Shown here piece by piece: positions 1-8,522 of a stretch of DNA of 64,000 nucleotides. The notes under the pieces are model-generated. The model ran no database searches and was not told where the DNA came from. It saw only the letters and a program-made list of their open reading frames with translations. This stretch comes from an uncultured Veillonella sp. GTDB taxonomy: Bacteria > Bacillota > Negativicutes > Veillonellales > Veillonellaceae. A program made the translations under genes and the position numbers. The DNA lies in assembly GCF_900545795.1 (NCBI RefSeq), contig NZ_URAR01000001.1, positions 299,267 to 363,266 on the forward strand. The letters run 5' to 3'. The first letter of the stretch is position 1. Each line of letters starts with the position of its first letter.

Positions 1-3
1 ACG

Positions 4-56
4 CCTATACTCACATATTAACTTGCTATGCCAATGTTTCCATTGATGAGTATAGG
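4..56 (-). other. Structured inverted repeat beyond the small membrane ORF
   Basis: Positions 4-13 and 47-56 are perfect 10-base inverted complements. Inside them CAATG/CATTG closes on a GAAA tetraloop when read on the minus strand. It lies directly after the small ORF at 69-170, so it could be the 3' end of that transcript. No U-tract is visible before the window edge, so terminator function is unproven. Confidence 0.4.
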
Positions 57-68
57 GAAATGATTTTT

Positions 69-170
69 TTAAACCTTCAAGACGAAGCCTGTTAAGTTTT
101 GTTCATTTCTAATGACAATAATGTCAATAATCACCAGCAAGCTAATAATAATTAGAACAAATGCTAACAT
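69..170 (-). CDS. Candidate 33-aa single-pass membrane peptide
   Basis: A 33-codon frame runs from ATG at 170 to TAA at 69. AAAGGAG lies eight bases before the ATG, among the best ribosome-binding sites in the window. The product is an almost unbroken hydrophobic helix of Leu, Ile and Val (about residues 2-20), then a short tail containing Arg, Asn, Glu and Lys. That layout fits a small inner-membrane peptide, such as a type I toxin or an accessory subunit of a membrane complex, but I recognise no family. A TATAAT-like box lies about 40 bases upstream and a structured inverted repeat follows the stop. Coding status rests on the ribosome-binding site and composition only. Confidence 0.5.
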   Translation of the reverse strand: MLAFVLIIISLLVIIDIIVIRNEQNLTGFVLKV

Positions 171-446
171 GACTTCTTCTCCTTTCCTCTACTCATTACT
201 ACGACTGATTATACTAATACAAAATTATGACTACCTGCTAGGCTCTAAAGGCCTTTACTTACACATTGCAATTTAGTCATATATCATCGATACATCTAAT
301 CCCAAACTCCACAACAGGAAAACTCTCGTTTACCTGCAATGTATTGTTCCACTGTAAGTGTATCCATGTCCATTATATTAGCACTATGATGAGAAAAGTG
401 CAATACTTTTTTACTATAATTTTACAATTTTTTCAACTTTTTTCTT

Positions 447-1835
447 TTATTTTTCTGAAGACTTAGCAAGTACGCTATGTTTTCGACTATAAAAAGTGTA
501 TATCAAAAATCCTAAAATGCTCCAACTTGTAAATAATTCAAAGGTGTGCGCCGATAATTGTGAAAATACAAATAAGCAGAAAACAATTGCTAAAGGCGCT
601 ACTATATATACAGCAGGGCAACGGAAATCGCGCTTCACATCAGGATATACGCGGCGCAGTACCATGACACCTAAGGACGCGCACATAAAAGCAAATAAAG
701 TACCGGCAGAGCACATTTCAGCCACTATATGAATGGGAGTAAATCCTGAAATCAATGCTACCACTACACCTACAATAATCGTGATAATATGAGGCGTATG
801 GAAGGTTGGATGAATGCGACATAAGCTTTTAGGAATTAAACCATCCCGGCTCATCGCATAAAAAGCACGCGTCTGTGCGTAAATCATCACCAATAATACT
901 GTGGATAAACCGCATAATGCCCCCGTACCAACAACAGCCGACCCCAACCGGGAGCCTACATATTCTAGCACATATGTAGCCGGTGCTGCCGTATCTAACT
1001 GGGGATATGGCACTACACCCGTCATCACGGCGCTGACTGCAATGTATAAAACAGTGCAAATCGCCAAAGACGCTATAATGCCAACTGGCATATCTACTTT
1101 AGGATTTTTAGTCTCCTCTGCCGCTGTAGCGATAGCATCAACACCTAAATAAGCAAAGAATAAAATCGCTGTCCCTGCTGCTACCCCCTTCCAGCCATAA
1201 GGCAAGAATGGCGTCCAATTAACTGGATCTACATGAGGGGCAGCTAAGAAAATAAACAAGAAAATTGTAGCAATTTTTATCAATACGAGAACTCGATTAA
1301 CCCTTGCACTTTCGCGAATGCCCAAGACCAACAGCAAAGTGGCAAATAAAACAACAATAACGGCCGGTAAATTCACAATGCCTCCATCATGAGGCACGGC
1401 CGTCAACGCTTGTGGCAAATCAATTCCACCAGCATGCAAAATGCCTACCAAATAAGCAGACCAACCACCGGCGACGGCACTAGCTCCTACAGAGTACTCT
1501 AGCACAAGCCCCCAGCCAACCCACCAGCCAAAAAATTCGCCCAGTGAAGCATATGTATACGTATATGCACTACCAGAAACTGGCAACATGGATACGAGCT
1601 CAGCATATGCTAAGCACACAAAGGCACATGTTATGGCCGCTAATACAAATGAAAGCATTAAGCCTGGCCCTGCATAATCAGCTGCACCAATACCAGTTAA
1701 CACAAAGATACCCGTCCCAATTATGACGCCTAAACCTAATAAGGTTACATCAAAGGCACTAAGGGCACGGGTGAGTTTTTTCTCCTCTGCCACGGCCGTT
1801 AAATCAGCCAATGACTTCCTACGAAACCAAGTCAC
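447..1835 (-). CDS. APC-family amino acid permease
   Basis: This 462-residue protein has about twelve hydrophobic segments and is a secondary transporter of the amino acid-polyamine-organocation superfamily. The first helix carries the conserved glycine-rich GVIIGTGIF motif (about residues 36-44), and the N-terminal RRKSLADL region resembles the cationic amino acid transporter-like YfnA group of Firmicutes. Start is GTG at 1835, six bases after AGGAGG. The substrate cannot be read from sequence; uptake of a neutral or basic amino acid is likely. It is transcribed alone, in the same direction as brnQ upstream but separated from it by the brnQ terminator. Confidence 0.85.
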   Translation of the reverse strand: MTWFRRKSLADLTAVAEEKKLTRALSAFDVTLLGLGVIIGTGIFVLTGIGAADYAGPGLMLSFVLAAITCAFVCLAYAELVSMLPVSGSAYTYTYASLGEFFGWWVGWGLVLEYSVGASAVAGGWSAYLVGILHAGGIDLPQALTAVPHDGGIVNLPAVIVVLFATLLLVLGIRESARVNRVLVLIKIATIFLFIFLAAPHVDPVNWTPFLPYGWKGVAAGTAILFFAYLGVDAIATAAEETKNPKVDMPVGIIASLAICTVLYIAVSAVMTGVVPYPQLDTAAPATYVLEYVGSRLGSAVVGTGALCGLSTVLLVMIYAQTRAFYAMSRDGLIPKSLCRIHPTFHTPHIITIIVGVVVALISGFTPIHIVAEMCSAGTLFAFMCASLGVMVLRRVYPDVKRDFRCPAVYIVAPLAIVFCLFVFSQLSAHTFELFTSWSILGFLIYTFYSRKHSVLAKSSEK

Positions 1836-1950
1836 AATATTCCTCCTATGCTACATAACTACCTTTCTTATTATACACAGAAGGGCTTATTACGCCTAGG
1901 ATTTATTCAGACTTTCTGCATAGACACAAATCAAAATTAATAACCAAATA

Positions 1951-1986
1951 TAAAAAGGAACTGAACCTAAGCCCAGTTCCTTTAAT
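1951..1986 (-). terminator. Rho-independent terminator after brnQ
   Basis: AAAGGAACTG at 1954-1963 pairs with CAGTTCCTTT at 1974-1983. On the minus strand the stem runs into a T-rich stretch. A second weaker hairpin (GAAGATG/CATCTTC, 2040-2073) lies between it and the brnQ stop. Confidence 0.75.
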
Positions 1987-2091
1987 CTTTATTATCTTAT
2001 TTTTACTAACTAGTACGCTACTGCCCCCAAGCAAGTTTGAAGATGTCTCAACAGTACAAAGTACTCATCTTCTTCGCACTAGCCCAATCTA

Positions 2092-3441
2092 TTAGTTAAC
2101 TTCTGCTACAGCAGCTTTTTTTACAACAGCCTTATTAATGAGACCAACTACAAAACCCACTACAGCAAAAGGTACCCAACTCATACCAACAGCGTGGAAT
2201 GGTACATATTGAGCAAATGCTTCGCCAAAAGAACCTAGTGCAAAACCGGCTGTTTCAGCACCACTTACAAAAGCGGCAATCAACGTAAGGCCAATGCTCC
2301 ACGCATATACGCATTGACGGCCATCAAACACGCGATCTAAGAACGCTAATGCGATGATTACAATAGTCAATGGATACAAGAACATCAACACTGGAATAGT
2401 AGACACAATGATAGTTTTTAAACCAAACATACCAATGAAGAAAGATACTACTGAGAAAATAACGGCATATGCTTTATAGCTTAAGCCTGAGTATAAACGG
2501 TTAAAGTAAGTAGCACAAGATGTTACAAGACCAATACTTGTAGTCAAGCATGCTAATAATACGATAATAGCAAGTACGATAGCACCTACATTGCCGATTA
2601 GAATACGAGCACTACCTGCTAATACAGGAGCCCCTGTTTCAAGCACACCTAATTGCTCTACGCTAGTAGCACCAAGATTAGCGATGAAGATATATACAAA
2701 GCCAAGGCAAGCTACAGCAATAATACCGGCCTTAAATGTAGCCGATGTGATTTGCTCTTTAGTTTTTGCACCTGATAAAGTAACAAATTGAATCACCAAG
2801 ATAGCAAATACTAAGGATGCTAACGCATCAAGTGTATTGTAACCATCTAAGAAACCTTGAAGCACCGCTGTGCTTGGTGTAGCATATTGCTCCATAGGTG
2901 CCATATAGCTACCCATTGGGGTAATCAAAGATTTAGCAATTAAAATACAAATAGTCAATAATAAAAGTGGTGTTAAGACTTTACCAATGCGGTCTACTAA
3001 TTTAGCTGGGTTAATAGCCAACCATAAAGTAATAGCAAAGAAAATAGCCAACACAATACCTTGCGTCATATCAGAGCCGCCGCCATCTAAGAAAGGTCGA
3101 ACGGCAATTTCATAAGATACTGTGCCTGTACGAGGAATCGCGAAAGCTGGCCCAATGGAAAGGTATAAAAGTACAGTATAAATAAATCCATAGGCAGGGT
3201 GTACGCGACTAGCCAAAGCTTGTACGTCCTTAGAGCCAGAATAGCCCATCGCCATAACGCCAAGTAATGGCAAACCTACACCAGTAATAATGAAGCCTAA
3301 AATAGCCCACCATACATTCTCACCTGCTTGTTGCCCCAAAGCGGCAGGGAAAATTAAGTTACCAGCTCCAAAGAATAGAGCGAATAACATGAGACCTATA
3401 GCTATATAGGCTCGGTTGTTTAAATTTGCTTGATTGTCCAT
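2092..3441 (-). CDS. brnQ: Branched-chain amino acid carrier BrnQ
   Basis: A 449-residue polytopic membrane protein of the LIVCS family, importing leucine, isoleucine or valine with a cation. The N-terminal half carries the family signature LFFGAGNLIFPA (about residues 19-30), followed by roughly twelve hydrophobic segments. Length matches the family (about 440). ATG at 3441 is preceded by AAAAGGAG. It is a single-gene unit: a terminator follows at 1951-1986 and about 170 bases separate it from the oxidoreductase gene upstream. Confidence 0.93.
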   Translation of the reverse strand: MDNQANLNNRAYIAIGLMLFALFFGAGNLIFPAALGQQAGENVWWAILGFIITGVGLPLLGVMAMGYSGSKDVQALASRVHPAYGFIYTVLLYLSIGPAFAIPRTGTVSYEIAVRPFLDGGGSDMTQGIVLAIFFAITLWLAINPAKLVDRIGKVLTPLLLLTICILIAKSLITPMGSYMAPMEQYATPSTAVLQGFLDGYNTLDALASLVFAILVIQFVTLSGAKTKEQITSATFKAGIIAVACLGFVYIFIANLGATSVEQLGVLETGAPVLAGSARILIGNVGAIVLAIIVLLACLTTSIGLVTSCATYFNRLYSGLSYKAYAVIFSVVSFFIGMFGLKTIIVSTIPVLMFLYPLTIVIIALAFLDRVFDGRQCVYAWSIGLTLIAAFVSGAETAGFALGSFGEAFAQYVPFHAVGMSWVPFAVVGFVVGLINKAVVKKAAVAEVN

Positions 3442-3539
3442 AAAAATCTCTCCTTTTCACAAGTTTAGGTTTTATTATACAACAGTTTTTTAGAATGGAC
3501 AAATGTATTTTTCTTTATTTTTTTAATTTTAGTATGCAG

Positions 3540-3570
3540 AAAGCGCATATTATTATTTAATATGTGCTTT
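3540..3570 (-). terminator. Weak terminator-like hairpin after the molybdopterin oxidoreductase gene
   Basis: AAAGCGCATATT pairs with AATATGTGCTTT around a seven-base loop, with one mismatch. Only a short broken T-tract follows on the minus strand, so termination strength is uncertain. Confidence 0.4.
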
Positions 3571-3610
3571 GTACTAATAAGTGTTAAATTTTTACTATCT
3601 AACAAACCCT

Positions 3611-5764
3611 TTATTTACAGGGAATAACGCCTACCTTTACATCATAAAATGTACTGCCCGTCCCCTTATCAGTCATGCGGCTGGCCGTTAAAGCATTAAT
3701 GCTTACTGCCTCATCTGAAGAATTCCGTTGCCACCATACCCCATAGGTAAGCACCGTTCCCTTCGCTACCCTATCATCAAAGTAAAGGGGCAACTTCACT
3801 TCCCCACGTTCATTTTTCAAAATGACTGTATCCCCTTCTTTTAGTTCCTGAACCAAAGTTTCGTTTGGATTCATATAAGCAGCCATATAGGGTTTTGAAT
3901 TGATTTTCTCTTTTATGTTTTCTTGCCCCTCAAGCTTGCATTCTACTTCTACACCATATCGCTCATTAAAGGAAGAATCTAAAATGCGTGGATCTGGTGC
4001 ATTAATTAGCCAATACGCTTCATCATCTCCATAAGGTGTTGTATATGTGGGCAACGGTTGATCTTCCTGAGGATTTAAAATTTCAATCTTCCCAGACGGT
4101 GTTTTAAAATCCATTTTGTAGTGTTTAGGTAACTCTACTTCTACCGGTTCACCTGCTAAAACGCGCTGCTGTTCTTCGTCAGTTAAAGCAGATCCTTCCA
4201 ACGTTTCTTTAATTAAATCCCAAGCCGAACGATTAAAAATCTCATCCGTTAGGCCAAAGGCTTTCGCAATAGTACAAATTGTATCCCAGTTAGACTTGCT
4301 ATCCCCTATAGGCTCAATTATCTTACGCCCTAAACCAACAGAGTAATGACCGTAAGAATTATAAATATCATCATGCTCTAAGGATGAAGTAGCAGGTAGC
4401 ACAATATCGGCATACTTAGCAGTATCAGTCATAAAGCGCTCATGCACAACCGTAAATAAATCGTCTCGCATCAGCCCTGCGCGTACTACATTTTGGTCTG
4501 GCAAAGTAATCGCCGGATTCGAGGAGTACACATAAAGACATTTTATAGGCTTCTTTGTATCCAATAAAGCAGGCCCTAATTGCACCATAGGAATGAGACG
4601 ACCTAGCAAAGGCGCCTCTGTATCATCAAGACTATAAGCTAAGCTTTTAATTTGCGCTTTAAGTTTAAGAGCCTCCTCTGAATTATAAAATTCACTGCGC
4701 TCTAAGCTATCCAAAGTAGGCGCATGAGAGCTCCAAGCCATGAGAGCTTTACTTATAAAGGCACTTCCTGATGTGCTGCCTAAAAATCCGCCCCCCTGTT
4801 TTGCATACGCTCCCACCAAGGCTGGCAAGCAAGTAATAATGCGCACCGTCATGGCCCCATTTCCATAACGGGACAGGCCACTACCTAAGCGAATAAAGGG
4901 CGCCTGCGCTGCGCCATAAGCATGGGCTAATTCTTCAATACGCGCTTCACTTACACCTGTAAGCTCTGCTACCGTACGCAAATCATAATGAGGTAATACA
5001 TCCTTGCACAGTTCTTCATAGCCCTGTACATAGTTTGCTACAAACTCTTTATCTACTAAACCATCACGAACTAGCACATGCATGACGCCTAGTGCCAAAG
5101 CACCGTCGCTACCTGGTTTAGTTAGGACTACTTCATCACCAAGATCGGCGGTGCTGCTACGATACACATCTACGACCCATACTTTAGCCCCTTTTGCTTT
5201 AGCACGCTTCACATCATGAAGAATGTGAAGATTCGTGGCCACTGCATTAAGGCTCCATAAAATAATAAGATCACTATGCTGCATTTCCTGAGGCCTAGTA
5301 CCTAATGTTTGACCCATTACGGCCTGCCAAGCATAGCGCTTAGCAGGGGAGCAAATCCCTCTATCTTGACGCGTTGCCCCGAGGCGTGCAAACAGAGGAT
5401 CACCGGCAGCGCTTTGGATGAGCCCCATTGTACCTGCATAGGAATAAGGCATAATACTTTCACTGCCATAATCCTTAATCGTCTTTTTAAATTGTTGTGC
5501 AATTTCCGCTGTCGCTTCGTTCCACGAACAAGGCTCAAACTGCCCTAAACCTTTAGGGCCTACACGGCGCAAAGGAGTCTGTAGGCGCTCTGGAGAATGA
5601 ACTACGTCTTCATAGTGAACCATCTTTTGACATAAAGTCCCTCTAGTAAAACTATGGTCAGGATTCCCCTGTACCTTTTTTACTATATTGTTCTCCACCT
5701 TTATAACTAAGCCACAAGCATCTGGACAGTCATAAGGACATACGGAATTATGAATTGTTTCCAT
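3611..5764 (-). CDS. Molybdopterin-dependent oxidoreductase, catalytic subunit
   Basis: About 717 residues of the DMSO reductase superfamily, binding molybdenum or tungsten bis-MGD. The N-terminus carries a [4Fe-4S] cysteine motif (CPYDCPDAC, then GTLC about 35 residues later). Molybdopterin-binding blocks follow, with SNPA near the middle and a C-terminal MGD-binding domain beginning around LPTY. No twin-arginine signal is visible, suggesting a cytoplasmic enzyme. AGAGGAG lies seven bases before ATG 5764, so I prefer this start to the ATG 36 bases upstream, which has no ribosome-binding site. No iron-sulfur partner or membrane anchor is adjacent. The closest groups in layout are thiosulfate/polysulfide reductase-like and formate dehydrogenase-like proteins; the substrate is unassigned. 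Confidence 0.85.
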   Translation of the reverse strand: METIHNSVCPYDCPDACGLVIKVENNIVKKVQGNPDHSFTRGTLCQKMVHYEDVVHSPERLQTPLRRVGPKGLGQFEPCSWNEATAEIAQQFKKTIKDYGSESIMPYSYAGTMGLIQSAAGDPLFARLGATRQDRGICSPAKRYAWQAVMGQTLGTRPQEMQHSDLIILWSLNAVATNLHILHDVKRAKAKGAKVWVVDVYRSSTADLGDEVVLTKPGSDGALALGVMHVLVRDGLVDKEFVANYVQGYEELCKDVLPHYDLRTVAELTGVSEARIEELAHAYGAAQAPFIRLGSGLSRYGNGAMTVRIITCLPALVGAYAKQGGGFLGSTSGSAFISKALMAWSSHAPTLDSLERSEFYNSEEALKLKAQIKSLAYSLDDTEAPLLGRLIPMVQLGPALLDTKKPIKCLYVYSSNPAITLPDQNVVRAGLMRDDLFTVVHERFMTDTAKYADIVLPATSSLEHDDIYNSYGHYSVGLGRKIIEPIGDSKSNWDTICTIAKAFGLTDEIFNRSAWDLIKETLEGSALTDEEQQRVLAGEPVEVELPKHYKMDFKTPSGKIEILNPQEDQPLPTYTTPYGDDEAYWLINAPDPRILDSSFNERYGVEVECKLEGQENIKEKINSKPYMAAYMNPNETLVQELKEGDTVILKNERGEVKLPLYFDDRVAKGTVLTYGVWWQRNSSDEAVSINALTASRMTDKGTGSTFYDVKVGVIPCK

Positions 5765-5835
5765 CACCAAGCTCCTCTCTTTATGTATAGTATCTGCCAT
5801 CTTAAATATACCACGTTTGTAGTATCAGATAAAGT

Positions 5836-5864
5836 AAAGAGCCCTCTACAGTAGAGAGCTCTTT
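5836..5864 (-). terminator. Terminator after the Ldh-family dehydrogenase gene
   Basis: AAAGAGC at 5836-5842 pairs with GCTCTTT at 5858-5864, with CTCT/AGAG inside. It lies between the dehydrogenase stop and the oxidoreductase start. The minus-strand T-tract is short. Confidence 0.55.
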
Positions 5865-5884
5865 GCTAGAATTTATATTATATT

Positions 5885-6014
5885 TTATATTTTCAAGCGC
5901 TATAGAAATCAACCTCTATTAGTAGCACTATAGTGATTCACCTTTAGTAGTAGCTCTATATAGTAGCACCATAAGGATTAAACTTTATCCATAACACTAT
6001 AAAGATGGCCCTCT
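5885..6014. repeat. Degenerate short repeats in the intergenic region
   Basis: Several imperfect copies of a CTATTAGTAGCACTATA-like word follow one another between the dehydrogenase stop and its terminator. They have diverged and have no strict period. Similar degenerate arrays recur elsewhere in the window. Confidence 0.4.
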
Positions 6015-6015
6015 A

Positions 6016-7143
6016 TTAGTAATTCCCTTTGAAATCACCGGCAGCCGGTGGCTCATAATCGCCGAAGTAATCAGAGAAAGTTAAACCTATGGATTGGCAA
6101 AGATTATAAATTTCAAGCATAGTCATATCAATAACTGGAATGCCTTCCTTGCGGCGGGTTTCATATGCTTCTACTTCTTTTTCGCCATGTGTATAAATCC
6201 GTGTTTGCCCCTTAGCTTTTGGACTATTGCGAATTTCTTCTAGTAAAGTCGACATATGCTGTTTAATCGCGTCAGCATCACCAAAGAAGGCCGGATTAAT
6301 AGCCATAAATCCATGACAAGTATTGGCGCGTCCGCCTTCACCTATATGATGAGACGTAGCCCCTACAGATAGAATAGAGGCAAAGAGTTCTGCTACCATG
6401 CCATTGCCATAGCCCTTGTGAGAGCCTAATTCTTCAGTACTGCCGCCTAAAGGCATAATGCCGCCGCCTCGCTTATGGGTCAAATTATCAAGGATCGTAG
6501 CCGCATCATCGCTTGGACTACCATCAATATCTACAGCCCATTCCTTTGGCACCTTTTTGCCAAGTTTATTGTAAATCTCAAGTTTACCTCTCGTAACAAC
6601 CGTCGTAGAAGCATCAAAGAAGAAATTATATGGCTCTGCTGGTGCTGCCCAAGCTTGAGGATTGGAACCCAACATAGCCATGCGACCAAACGTTGGCACC
6701 ATTAAGGATTCTGAATTTGTAGAGGAGAAACCAATAAGGCCTTCTTCTACAGCCATATTCGCATAATAGCCTGCGATACCATAATGATTGGAATGTTTTA
6801 CCGTCACTATACCGATGCCTGACTTCTTAGCCTTGTCAATGGCTAATTTCATAGCAAAATGCCCATTTATCTGACCCATCCCATGATGTCCATCCACCAC
6901 TGCGGTAACCGGTGTTTCAAAAATAACTTCCGGCTTCGTATCGACTTCAATGATACCTTTTTGAATGCCCTTTTGATAGCGCACTAAGCGTTGTACGCCA
7001 TGACTATCAATGCCATATAAATCTGACATGAGCAAGACATCGCGAATAATCGCTGCATCTTTAGTGGAAAAGCCAAATTTCTTAAAGGCATCCATACATA
7101 AACGGTTTAATTGATCATATTTGACGGTTACTGTGTGTTCCAT
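6016..7143 (-). CDS. Ldh-family malate/L-lactate (2-hydroxyacid) dehydrogenase
   Basis: 375 residues of the NAD(P)-dependent malate/L-lactate/ureidoglycolate dehydrogenase family, unrelated to classical LDH/MDH. Family marks are the early DSHGVQRL motif (about residues 46-53), the catalytic-histidine segment KHSNHYG (about 117-123), and the GGIMPLGG and SHKGYG blocks in the C-terminal half. It should interconvert a 2-oxoacid and a 2-hydroxyacid. Substrates differ within the family, so lactate, malate, sulfolactate or ureidoglycolate cannot be chosen from sequence. AGGAGG stands seven bases before ATG 7143. It is apparently transcribed alone. Confidence 0.85.
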   Translation of the reverse strand: MEHTVTVKYDQLNRLCMDAFKKFGFSTKDAAIIRDVLLMSDLYGIDSHGVQRLVRYQKGIQKGIIEVDTKPEVIFETPVTAVVDGHHGMGQINGHFAMKLAIDKAKKSGIGIVTVKHSNHYGIAGYYANMAVEEGLIGFSSTNSESLMVPTFGRMAMLGSNPQAWAAPAEPYNFFFDASTTVVTRGKLEIYNKLGKKVPKEWAVDIDGSPSDDAATILDNLTHKRGGGIMPLGGSTEELGSHKGYGNGMVAELFASILSVGATSHHIGEGGRANTCHGFMAINPAFFGDADAIKQHMSTLLEEIRNSPKAKGQTRIYTHGEKEVEAYETRRKEGIPVIDMTMLEIYNLCQSIGLTFSDYFGDYEPPAAGDFKGNY

Positions 7144-7297
7144 AACAAGGCCTCCTCATCGGCATTTAGCACACTTAATACATTATTCGGCCGCGTCTTT
7201 TTGATATACTATAGCTATTTTATTTCCTATGCGGTTAGCAAACACTCTTACGTATTCGCTTTATTTTACAAATTCGTTTAGCTTCTATAAATTCATT

Positions 7298-8365
7298 TTA
7301 TTTTTTACCTATAGCTTCATTCATAGCGGCACTAATACTCTCCGCTTGTGCAGAACTACTAGCAGTTACCAAAGACACCGAGCCCATGGAAACAACAGCT
7401 CCATTACTAGTAGTAGGTACAACTTGTTTATCATGGAATAAACGAGCTAATTTCCCCGCCACTAAATAGGCGCGTTCTTCTGCTGTCAACTGACCTGTAG
7501 GCTCGCCTGTGTAGACTGCTTTATTATTAATATATACAGTATTTTCTTTTACCTGCACTTTTTTGCCTGAGTATTCATATAGGCGTTGTAAGTTTTCATT
7601 AATGCGATTACTTGTCTTTGGATGATCATTAGGATTAATAATCTGGGCTAATCCTTCCTGATATAATTCGCCATATTTTTCGCGAATCGTATACATCGAC
7701 ATCGGTGCGCCACCAAGATTATACGGACTATCCGCTAAAATAGAAAATCCTAATTCATCAGCATTTTTCTCCTGAGATACAGAGAATACTTGATTGGATA
7801 AGTACTGACCAGCAATATTGCCTAAGAGCACACTAGCCGTACCTGCATCAGCTGTAGCAGCCCCTACAGCAACTTGTACACCAAGCTTTTTCTTTAAGCC
7901 GCGCACGCCATCCTTATGTTCCCCATGGGCAATTTCATGACTCATAATATAAGCCAATTCATCATCACTCATGCGGTCCATAGTGCCCTTATTGACCGAC
8001 ATAACTCGACCAATAGCCATAAACGCATTGATATCATCTTGCGGATTTACATACACTACATAGGAGCGCTTCACCTTAGGAGACTGTGATAAGGTATCTA
8101 AAATGCGTTGCGCCCGTTGCTGATACGCCGCATTATTATAATATCCAGTCATCTCCTTATATTTTTTTAAGCTAGCTTCTTGCCCCGCATCAGTATCATC
8201 TAATTGTGATACAGTTTGGTGCACTTCAGCCATGCCTAAGGCGCCCCCTAATAATACGCCCAGTGCCGAAGCGTCAACTCGTTGCCCTTGACTGCCTGAA
8301 CCTACTAAAACTGTTGCTCCAAGTAAACCTACCATTAATCGTCGTTGCCATTGTTTCATAGTCAT
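7298..8365 (-). CDS. Secreted M48-family zinc metalloprotease
   Basis: 355 residues. A signal peptide-like start (basic MKQWQRR then a hydrophobic run to about residue 25) is followed by an M48 peptidase domain. The zinc motif HEIAH lies near residue 146 in DDELAYIMSHEIAHGEH, and the third ligand is the glutamate in the NADELGF segment. This is the soluble BepA/LoiP-like layout rather than the polytopic HtpX layout. In a diderm a periplasmic role in envelope protein quality control is likely, as for BepA, but this is inferred. The C-terminal 60 residues are Ser/Ala-rich. GGGAG precedes two close ATGs (8365 and 8359); either could be the start. Confidence 0.85.
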   Translation of the reverse strand: MTMKQWQRRLMVGLLGATVLVGSGSQGQRVDASALGVLLGGALGMAEVHQTVSQLDDTDAGQEASLKKYKEMTGYYNNAAYQQRAQRILDTLSQSPKVKRSYVVYVNPQDDINAFMAIGRVMSVNKGTMDRMSDDELAYIMSHEIAHGEHKDGVRGLKKKLGVQVAVGAATADAGTASVLLGNIAGQYLSNQVFSVSQEKNADELGFSILADSPYNLGGAPMSMYTIREKYGELYQEGLAQIINPNDHPKTSNRINENLQRLYEYSGKKVQVKENTVYINNKAVYTGEPTGQLTAEERAYLVAGKLARLFHDKQVVPTTSNGAVVSMGSVSLVTASSSAQAESISAAMNEAIGKK

Positions 8366-8522
8366 TCACTCCCGTCAAATCACCATTACATCCTTGCAAA
8401 CGTATTCACTTGTAACGCCTTTATTTTATTATGGCAAAGGAGACCTCGCTTGTCTTCATGTTCCATAATAAATAAAATAGTCACTTCGGCCTATTTTTTG
8501 GCTCTACGCAGCATAAAACAAA

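Noticed and set aside
266..466. 66-codon plus-strand ORF overlapping the permease 3' end
   Set aside because: No ribosome-binding site and AT-driven composition; it overlaps a convincing minus-strand gene.
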